NCBI GenBank assembly: GCA_014378345.1
Contig: JACMNW010000286.1
Span: forward strand, 1 to 5,263
Origin: Pseudorhodobacter sp.
Lineage (GTDB): Bacteria > Pseudomonadota > Alphaproteobacteria > Rhodobacterales > Rhodobacteraceae
DNA: 5,263 bases
Direction: 5' to 3'
Part shown: piece after piece, positions 1 to 4,294 of the stretch
Layout of the letters: the number at the start of each line of letters is the position of its first letter
How positions within the stretch are numbered: the first letter of the stretch is position 1
Notes under the pieces: model-generated
What the model saw: the letters and a program-made list of their open reading frames with translations, nothing else
The model's database searches: none
Told to the model about the DNA's origin: nothing
Made by a program: the position numbers and the translations under genes

Positions 1-318
1 GGCAATGACGCGATCATCGGTGCGTTTTGCGGCATCACCCGGCATGATGGAATTTCAGCCGCCGAAGCGGGCGCGGATTACGTGGCTTTTGGCCCGGTGG
101 GCGAAACACCCCTTGGCGATGGCAGCAAGGCAGAGGCCGATCTTTTTGAATGGTGGTCAGAGATGATCGAAGTGCCCGTGGTAGCCGAAGGATCGCTTAC
201 CGCAGACCTGATCGCCAAACTTGGGCCTGTCACAGATTTCTTCGGCATCGGAAATGAAGTCTGGCAAAACGACGACGCCGTTGGCGCATTGTGCGCTTTG
301 CTGGCACCACTGGATTAG
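1..318 (+). CDS. ThiE-like (thiamine phosphate synthase family) protein, C-terminal part, 5' end outside window
   Basis: The frame is open from base 1 to the TAG at 316-318 and encodes 105 residues, about the C-terminal half of a TIM-barrel protein of the ThiE/TenI family (usually about 200 aa). The start codon lies left of the window; the GTG at 82 is internal. The recognisable core is IGAFCGITRHDGISAAEAGA followed by DYVAFGPVGETP, matching the ThiE pattern 'G.S.H...A..A...GADY...GP...T', and then VPVVAEGS, where ThiE has PVVAIGGI. Canonical ThiE joins the pyrimidine diphosphate and thiazole phosphate to make thiamine phosphate in the cytosol. Here the usual phosphate-contacting IGGI loop reads AEGS, the last strand reads FFGIGNEVW instead of a GVAVVSAI-like loop, and the lysine after the T..T stretch is missing. 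The family assignment is good, but the enzymatic activity is doubtful. I remember similar proteins in other Rhodobacteraceae annotated as thiamine phosphate synthase. Its stop codon overlaps that of convergent olsA. Confidence 0.8.
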   Translation, partial: GNDAIIGAFCGITRHDGISAAEAGADYVAFGPVGETPLGDGSKAEADLFEWWSEMIEVPVVAEGSLTADLIAKLGPVTDFFGIGNEVWQNDDAVGALCALLAPLD

Positions 319-1145
319 ACAGCACCTAGGGCCGACTGATGCGAGGCGCGGATAACCGCCTCGCAGGCCGCGCTCAGGGCTTTGCGATCTGGAAAATCAT
401 TCACTGCAAGCGGATCGTGCAAGATCACGTCGATGGCGCCCTGCCATGGCGCGGCCAAGACCATCTTCAGGTGGGATGCAAAATCCATGTCCGCCCACCA
501 GCCATAGAACCGCGCATCAGAACCCTTTGGCGCATAATAGATGACCGAGGCCGGTTGAATATGCATCACCTGTTCCATGCCATGCGTGTAGAACGCTGCG
601 AATAATGTTGGCTTGAAGGGCAACACACGCAGGGTATCTGTGCTGGTGCCTTCGGGGAAAAACAGCAATCGGTGTCCTGCCCGCAGACGCGCCTCAAACA
701 CCGCTTGCTGCAGCTTTGCATCGGCACTTCTGCGGGCGATAAACACAGTTCCAGTTGCCCGCGCCAGCCAACCGATGCCGGGCCAACGCGCCACTTCGGA
801 TTTTGACACAAAGTACACCCGCTGTGCTGCGTTCAGCGCAAAGATATCCAGCCAGGACGCATGGTTCGCAACCACTGCCCCACGTTGGCCCATCGGCTTG
901 CCGTGAATGCAAAGGCGGATCCCCATGATCCGAAACGCCACCCGGCAGACGCCTTGCGTGATATGGGGCGTGATCGGGCGGGTTGCGCCAAACAACGGTC
1001 GCTCGACCACACGCACCAGCAGCATCAGCGCCAAGGCGCCAAAGGTTACCCCCCCAAGCATGACGCCACGCAAGACCACCCTGCACCATCCAGCTATTCC
1101 AATGGGCGGATGCGCAAGGTCGGTTTCAGACCAACTGTCAGTCAT
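315..1145 (-). CDS. olsA: Lysophospholipid/lyso-ornithine-lipid O-acyltransferase (PlsC family)
   Basis: This 276-aa protein belongs to the PlsC/LPLAT acyltransferase family. Motif I is NHASWLD (residues 94-100, catalytic His95 and Asp100), a second block is GTVFIARR (132-139), and motif III is FFPEGTS (162-168). A hydrophobic segment at about residues 24-46 should anchor it in the inner membrane. In ornithine-lipid synthesis OlsA transfers an acyl chain from acyl-ACP to the 3-hydroxyl of the lyso-lipid made by OlsB; the adjacent upstream olsB supports this role over general PlsC. In Rhodobacter capsulatus OlsA is reported to act also on lysophosphatidic acid, so a dual role is possible. The ATG at 1143-1145 overlaps the olsB TGA as ATGA, indicating translational coupling; a GCAGGG stretch about 9 nt upstream may serve as ribosome binding site. 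The TAA at 315-317 overlaps the stop of the convergent ThiE-like gene, leaving no room for a terminator between them. Confidence 0.9.
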   Translation of the reverse strand: MTDSWSETDLAHPPIGIAGWCRVVLRGVMLGGVTFGALALMLLVRVVERPLFGATRPITPHITQGVCRVAFRIMGIRLCIHGKPMGQRGAVVANHASWLDIFALNAAQRVYFVSKSEVARWPGIGWLARATGTVFIARRSADAKLQQAVFEARLRAGHRLLFFPEGTSTDTLRVLPFKPTLFAAFYTHGMEQVMHIQPASVIYYAPKGSDARFYGWWADMDFASHLKMVLAAPWQGAIDVILHDPLAVNDFPDRKALSAACEAVIRASHQSALGAV

Positions 1146-1927
1146 CCCTTGTTGCCCTGCTTTCGGGCATAAAATTCCCGGTGCTTGGCAGACATCTGAT
1201 CAGTATCCATCACCAAACAGACATCTGTTGTATTGAAGGCATGATCGATCCAAGCACCTTCGCCGACAAAACCCCCAAAGCGCAAATAGGCTTTGATCAA
1301 TGCAGGCGTGCCCGCCAGGGCAAGGGTGCGATCAAGCTGTTCCACAGGCAGCACATCCATGGCCTGAAAACAATCAGGCCGCGCCTGCACCCGCAATTCC
1401 TTTGGGGCCAAGTGATGATGATGCAAATACGCCAACGGCTGTGCCAAAGCCGCCGCATCGGTGCCGTGAAAGCTGGCCACACCAAACAGCACTTCGAAAC
1501 CATGCTCTGCCACATAATCGGCCAAACCGTTCCACAAATGGAACATTGCGGTAGACCCACGGTAATCACTATGTACGCAAGACCGGCCCAGTTCCAGCAA
1601 GCGCCGGCCAGATGATTTCAGCGCCGAAAGATCATACTCTCTTTCAGAATAGAACTGCCCTTCCGCAGTAACCCGGTCACCCGGAAGCAGCCGATACACG
1701 CCCACCACATCTTCCAAAGCGTCCGCATCTCGACGCGGGTCAATCAGGATCAGATGATCGAAAATAGCGTCAAATTCATCTTGTTCCAGCTGTGCGGCAT
1801 GGTCAACCATAGGGCCATCGCCGCCCAGCTCTGTTACGAAAACCTTGTATCGCAACCGCTGCGCTGCCCGCAAATCGCGGTCGGTCTGTGCAAGACGAAG
1901 CTCAAGGGAAACGTCATCAGCAATCAT
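1142..1927 (-). CDS. olsB: L-ornithine N(alpha)-acyltransferase
   Basis: This 261-aa protein is a GNAT-fold N-acyltransferase of the OlsB family (the family also called hemolysin-like in older annotation). Visible blocks are RLRYKVFVTELG (24-35), a conserved DHLILID strand (57-63), VVGVYRLL (74-81), LLELGRSCVHSDYRG (110-124) and GVASFHGTD (149-157), and the C-terminal segment AFNTTDVCLVMDT is also typical. OlsB attaches a 3-hydroxyacyl chain from ACP to the alpha-amino group of ornithine, giving lyso-ornithine lipid, which OlsA then acylates. Roseobacters also have the related glutamine-specific GlsB; adjacency to olsA favours OlsB but does not prove the substrate. The start at 1925-1927 is the only ATG near the expected N-terminus, yet no good Shine-Dalgarno sequence precedes it. 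It is the first gene of the olsB-olsA unit, and a long inverted repeat lies 26 bp upstream. The run of four histidines (169-172) is probably ordinary family sequence. Confidence 0.92.
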   Translation of the reverse strand: MIADDVSLELRLAQTDRDLRAAQRLRYKVFVTELGGDGPMVDHAAQLEQDEFDAIFDHLILIDPRRDADALEDVVGVYRLLPGDRVTAEGQFYSEREYDLSALKSSGRRLLELGRSCVHSDYRGSTAMFHLWNGLADYVAEHGFEVLFGVASFHGTDAAALAQPLAYLHHHHLAPKELRVQARPDCFQAMDVLPVEQLDRTLALAGTPALIKAYLRFGGFVGEGAWIDHAFNTTDVCLVMDTDQMSAKHREFYARKQGNKG

Positions 1928-1953
1928 TGAAGCTATGTCTGCCCTATTGGCCC

Positions 1954-1995
1954 TTGCAATGCGCAGGTCTTAGGCGCTGCGCCGCGGCATTGCAA
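1954..1995. repeat. Inverted repeat upstream of olsB (9-bp arms, nested inner hairpin)
   Basis: TTGCAATGC at 1954-1962 is exactly complementary, inverted, to GCATTGCAA at 1987-1995. The 24-nt interior can form a further stem, GGCG (1973-1976) with CGCC (1980-1983), and there is an alternative pairing of GCGCAG (1961-1966) with CTGCGC (1977-1982). On the olsB strand the structure ends 26 bp before the start codon and is followed by GGGCCAATAGGG, not by a T-run, so it does not look like a standard intrinsic terminator for the DUF3553 gene. It could be an operator for a dimeric regulator, or a 5'-UTR hairpin affecting olsB expression or mRNA stability. The symmetry is read directly; the function is inference. 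Confidence 0.65.
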
Positions 1996-2041
1996 CTGTT
2001 TCAAGGCCTTCGCGTGACGCAACGCACAGCTCACCGGCTTA

Positions 2042-2054
2042 CAATCCGGGATTG
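2042..2054. repeat. Short dyad CAATCC-G-GGATTG between the DUF3553 gene and olsB
   Basis: CAATCC (2042-2047) and GGATTG (2049-2054) are perfect inverted arms around one central base. It lies 30 bp after the DUF3553 stop codon and 115 bp upstream of the olsB start. No T-run follows on the minus strand. A dyad of this length could be an operator, or may be chance. The rest of the 156-bp stretch 1928-2083 holds no gene that I can support and no promoter with convincing -35/-10 boxes. Confidence 0.35.
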
Positions 2055-2083
2055 AACTTTCATGCAAACACGCCACAGTACCA

Positions 2084-2257
2084 CTAAGAATCGAACACCG
2101 GCGAAAGCAAGATGAACCGCCCATCTATCACGACTTTACCCGCATTTTCGAAGTTAACGGTTATTCGTTCGCCAATGTTCGATTGCACCTGTCCAAGCCC
2201 CCAATCAGGGCGATCCGGATGGCGCACAATCATTCCGGGCTCAAGCATTGAGTTCAT
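2084..2257 (-). CDS. DUF3553 domain protein, small stand-alone Tudor-like protein (hypothetical)
   Basis: This 57-aa protein consists almost entirely of one DUF3553 domain. Key features are LEPGMIVRHP (5-14), PDWGLGQVQS (17-26), ITVNFENAGK (32-41) and a final short hydrophobic strand. The pattern 'V.H....WG.G.V......I.V.F...GK..I' resembles the small beta-barrel Tudor-like domain at the C-terminus of UvrD/PcrA helicases, which binds RNA polymerase; that likeness is my inference from the pattern. There is no signal peptide or membrane segment. I chose the ATG at 2255-2257 because AGGTGG (complement of 2268-2273) lies 10 nt upstream and the domain begins directly after it. A longer frame starting at 2284 would add nine glycine-rich residues and run over the chpT ribosome binding site. 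ATG at 2248 is another possible start. The gene is divergent from chpT and 156 bp upstream of olsB on the same strand, so it may be transcribed with olsBA. Function unknown. Confidence 0.82.
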   Translation of the reverse strand: MNSMLEPGMIVRHPDRPDWGLGQVQSNIGERITVNFENAGKVVIDGRFILLSPVFDS

Positions 2258-2289
2258 TGTTTTCCCGCCACCTGAAGGACCCATTTCCT
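2258..2289. promoter_or_regulatory. 32-bp divergent junction with back-to-back ribosome binding sites (DUF3553 / chpT)
   Basis: The start codons of the DUF3553 gene (2257, minus) and chpT (2290, plus) are separated by 32 bp. On the minus strand AGGTGG (2268-2273) precedes the DUF3553 ATG by 10 nt. On the plus strand GAAGGA (2274-2279) precedes the chpT ATG by 10 nt. The two sites abut and decide both starts. The gap is too short for two complete promoters, so at least one promoter must lie inside the opposite gene. Confidence 0.6.
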
Positions 2290-2886
2290 ATGCCCGAAAA
2301 GCCTGATCTTGTTGCCCTGCTTGGATCTCGTATCTGCCATGATCTTATCAGCCCGATTGGCGCGATCAGCAATGGGGTAGAGCTTTTGTTGATGGACGGC
2401 GGCACAATGGGCCCCGAGATTGCGCTGATTTCCGAAAGCGTCGCAAACGCCAACGCCCGGATTCGATTTTTTCGGGTGGCATACGGCGGGGGTGGCATAA
2501 ATCAACGGATCGGCCAGCCAGAGGTCGTGTCTATCCTGTCAGACCTGACACGCGGCGGACGGTTGACAATTGACTGGCGCGGACCCGTGGATTTGCTACG
2601 GCGCGAGGTAAAACTGGCATTCCTGCTTATTCAATGCCTTGAAAGCGCTATGGCCTTCGGTGGCCGGATCACGGTCGAATACCGCGATGGTCGCTGGATA
2701 CTTTCAGGCACTGCCAGCAAACTAAAAATAGATGCGGACCTTTGGCGGGATTTGTCTGATGCGCTGGAAACGCCAGATATTACGGCCGCCCAAGTGCATT
2801 TCGCCCTTGTCCAAGAAGAGCTCGCCCGACAAAACCGCCAGTTGAAGTCTGATATAGGGCCAACGGAGATCACTTTAAGTTTCTAG
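2290..2886 (+). CDS. chpT: Histidine phosphotransferase ChpT (CckA-ChpT-CtrA phosphorelay)
   Basis: This 198-aa cytosolic protein has the ChpT family hallmark GSRICHDLISPIGAISNGVE (12-31); His17 is the expected phosphorylation site. A second helix with ARIRFFRVAYG (56-66) completes the dimerisation hairpin. Residues about 75-195 form the degenerate ATPase-like domain seen in this family (HPTransfase); no ATP-binding G boxes are visible, as expected for a phosphotransferase rather than a kinase. ChpT takes phosphate from the hybrid kinase CckA and passes it to CtrA and CpdR. In Rhodobacteraceae this relay controls motility and, in some species, gene transfer agent production; in Caulobacter it controls the cell cycle. 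The ATG at 2290 has GAAGGA 10 nt upstream and matches the usual N-terminus; an in-frame TTG at 2248 would add 14 residues and is unlikely. It lies alone on the plus strand, divergent from the DUF3553 gene and convergent with proA (6-bp gap). No CtrA box (TTAA-N7-TTAA) is evident just upstream. Confidence 0.92.
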   Translation: MPEKPDLVALLGSRICHDLISPIGAISNGVELLLMDGGTMGPEIALISESVANANARIRFFRVAYGGGGINQRIGQPEVVSILSDLTRGGRLTIDWRGPVDLLRREVKLAFLLIQCLESAMAFGGRITVEYRDGRWILSGTASKLKIDADLWRDLSDALETPDITAAQVHFALVQEELARQNRQLKSDIGPTEITLSF

Positions 2887-2892
2887 GCCGAT

Positions 2893-4152
2893 TTAAGGCC
2901 GGATCGTGCCGTTACCCGTGACAAGATATTTGAAACTGGTCAGCTGTTCCGCCCCAACCGGACCGCGCGCGTGCATTTTGCCTGTGGCGATGCCAATCTC
3001 TGCCCCCATGCCAAATTCGCCACCATCGGCAAACTGGGTGGAGGCGTTGCGCATCAAAATGGCGCTGTCCAACCGCTCAAAGAACCGCGCGGCGGTGACG
3101 TTGTTTTCCGTCAGGATGCTTTCTGTGTGGTTCGATCCATGTTTGCGGATATGGGCAATCGCCTCGTCCACCCCGTCCACCAGTTTGGCGGCGATGACCA
3201 TATCCAGAAACTCGCAGCCGAAATCTTCCGGGGCCGCCTGAACTGTGCCCGGCACTTTCAGCAACTCGCCCTCGGTGCGCACTTCAACCCCTGCGCGCAG
3301 CAAATCCTCGATCAAAACCGCGCCGTGTTTTGTGTAGAATTGCCAATCAATCAGCAGACATTCCGCCGATCCGCACACGCCGGTACGCCGGGTTTTGGAA
3401 TTCAAAACCACAGCCCGCGCCTTTGCCAGGTCCGCATCTCGGTCTGCGTAAACGTGACAAATTCCTTCCAGATGCGCGAATACTGGCACCCGCGCCTCGC
3501 GTTGCACCAACGCAACCAACCCCTTGCCACCGCGCGGCACAATCACGTCAATATACTCCACCGCCCCCAGCATCGCCGATACCATGGCCCGGTCGCGTGT
3601 CGGCACCAACTGAATAGACGCTGGGGGCAGCCCCGCCTGCCGCAGCCCTTCCGCCATGCAGGCATGGATTGCGGTTGACGAATGAAAACTTTCCGACCCA
3701 CCCCGCAAGATCACCGCATTTCCGGCTTTTAAGCATAAAGCTCCGGCATCCGCAGTGACGTTCGGGCGGCTCTCATAGATCACCCCCACAACCCCCAAAG
3801 GTGTTGCAACCCGCTGAATGTGCAAACCATTTGGCCGCGTCCAATCAGCCAGCACCCGCCCCACCGGATCAGGTTGTTCGGCCACTGTGCGCAACCCATC
3901 TACGATACCGCGAACACGGTCCTCGGTTAAGGTCAGGCGGTCCATTAATGCAGGCGACAAGCCTTTTTCGGCACCATATGCCAAATCCTCATAATTCGCA
4001 TCCAGAATGGCCACGCGCCGCGCCCAAACTTCATGCGCGGCGCCAATAAGGGCCGCGTATTTCCGCTCAGGCGACGCGTAAGACAGCTCTGCCGCCGCAG
4101 CCCGTGCCGCAGCACCAATCTCCGCCATCATACCTGTGACCTGCGCATCCAT
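2893..4152 (-). CDS. proA: Gamma-glutamyl phosphate reductase (glutamate-5-semialdehyde dehydrogenase)
   Basis: This 419-aa protein matches the usual ProA length (about 417-420). It belongs to the aldehyde dehydrogenase superfamily and reduces glutamyl-5-phosphate to glutamate-5-semialdehyde with NADPH, the second step of proline synthesis. Visible landmarks are the PLGVVGVIYESRPNV block (118-132), a GNAVILRGGSE nucleotide-binding segment (144-154), VIVPRGGKGL (203-212), TRRTGVCGSAE (254-264) with the catalytic Cys260, and the full ProA signature from Val325 to Ile346 (AIAHIRKHGSNHTESI at its end). I chose the ATG at 4150-4152, which gives the family N-terminus and has GGGGTG 5 nt upstream. 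The frame is open 22 codons further, to 4218, but that extension is encoded by a repeat-like intergenic motif and is not ProA-like. It lies downstream of proB on the same strand with a 142-bp spacer, and ends 6 bp from the convergent chpT stop. Confidence 0.96.
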   Translation of the reverse strand: MDAQVTGMMAEIGAAARAAAAELSYASPERKYAALIGAAHEVWARRVAILDANYEDLAYGAEKGLSPALMDRLTLTEDRVRGIVDGLRTVAEQPDPVGRVLADWTRPNGLHIQRVATPLGVVGVIYESRPNVTADAGALCLKAGNAVILRGGSESFHSSTAIHACMAEGLRQAGLPPASIQLVPTRDRAMVSAMLGAVEYIDVIVPRGGKGLVALVQREARVPVFAHLEGICHVYADRDADLAKARAVVLNSKTRRTGVCGSAECLLIDWQFYTKHGAVLIEDLLRAGVEVRTEGELLKVPGTVQAAPEDFGCEFLDMVIAAKLVDGVDEAIAHIRKHGSNHTESILTENNVTAARFFERLDSAILMRNASTQFADGGEFGMGAEIGIATGKMHARGPVGAEQLTSFKYLVTGNGTIRP

Positions 4153-4159
4153 CCCGACA

Positions 4160-4197
4160 CCCCGTTTCTCTTTCGGTAAAATACTCCCGCCGGAGGC
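4160..4197 (-). repeat. Probable dispersed Rhodobacteraceae intergenic motif in the proA leader
   Basis: Read on the minus strand, 4197-4178 is GCCTCCGGCGGGAGTATTTT, followed by a purine-rich stretch with GAAAGAGAAACGGGG to 4160. From memory, near-identical CCTCCGGCGGG(A)-TATTT plus AGAAGAAA-like strings recur between genes in many Rhodobacteraceae genomes. Only one copy is seen in this window, so repeat status cannot be shown from it. A small stem (CTCC/GGAG) followed by TATTTT gives it a weak terminator-like look. It ends 7 bp before the proA start codon, so it would form most of the proA 5' leader. The match to a known recurrent motif is recollection, not a search. Confidence 0.5.
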
Positions 4198-4244
4198 TCC
4201 AGCCTTGGCCCAAATCACCGCCTCAAAAGCCCGTCTCAGTCGAT

Positions 4245-4283
4245 ATTTTCGAAAATTCCGGCCCCGAATTTTTTTTGCAAAAA
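4245..4283. repeat. Cluster of overlapping AT-rich palindromes in the proB-proA spacer
   Basis: Three perfect inverted repeats overlap: ATTTTCGAAAAT (4245-4256); AAAATTC (4252-4258) with GAATTTT (4266-4272) around a 7-nt loop; and TTTTTGCAAAAA (4272-4283). They include an 8-T run (4269-4276). They can form mutually exclusive hairpins in the proBA transcript, or act as a DNA site. The cluster begins 11 bp after the proB stop and lies about 93 bp upstream of the proA start. Confidence 0.6.
4252..4276 (+). terminator. Terminator-like hairpin plus T-run, plus-strand orientation (weak)
   Basis: Read on the plus strand, the stem AAAATTC/GAATTTT (7 bp, loop CGGCCCC) is followed by T to position 4276, part of an 8-T run. 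The stem is AT-rich and therefore weak, and part of the T-run is used by the stem. No plus-strand gene ends here, because both neighbours run on the minus strand; it would only stop antisense transcription into proB. On the minus strand no T-run follows the stem. Confidence 0.22.
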
Positions 4284-4294
4284 TCTGCCTTCTT

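Noticed and set aside
1135..1145. CTGTCAGTCAT, resembling a PhoB (Pho box) half-site, attractive because ornithine lipids respond to phosphate
   Set aside because: It lies at the olsA start codon inside the olsB-olsA overlap, not upstream of the operon, and no second 11-bp repeat follows in register.
1411..1422. Four consecutive histidine codons in olsB as an unusual metal-binding insertion
   Set aside because: The segment sits in a normal-length OlsB with matching flanks (YL...LAP), so it is probably ordinary family sequence rather than an insertion.
1933..2124. 63-aa minus-strand open frame in the DUF3553-olsB spacer
   Set aside because: No ribosome binding site or family resemblance; it overlaps the DUF3553 end and runs through the inverted repeat, so it looks like a chance open frame.
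2153..2165. GTTAACGGTTATT upstream of chpT as a possible CtrA binding site
   Set aside because: Only one TTAA half is present; the TTAA-N7-TTAA spacing is not met, and it lies within the DUF3553 coding sequence.
2886..2900. GGCC-N7-GGCC as a bidirectional terminator between chpT and proA
   Set aside because: A 4-bp stem with no T-run is too weak to support a terminator.
2971..3678. Long plus-strand open frame (235 codons) opposite proA
   Set aside because: Its composition is typical of an antisense shadow of a GC-rich gene, and proA on the other strand is unambiguous.
4153..4218. Extended proA N-terminus beginning at 4218
   Set aside because: The extra 22 residues are encoded by the intergenic motif and are not ProA-like; the start at 4152 gives the normal family length.
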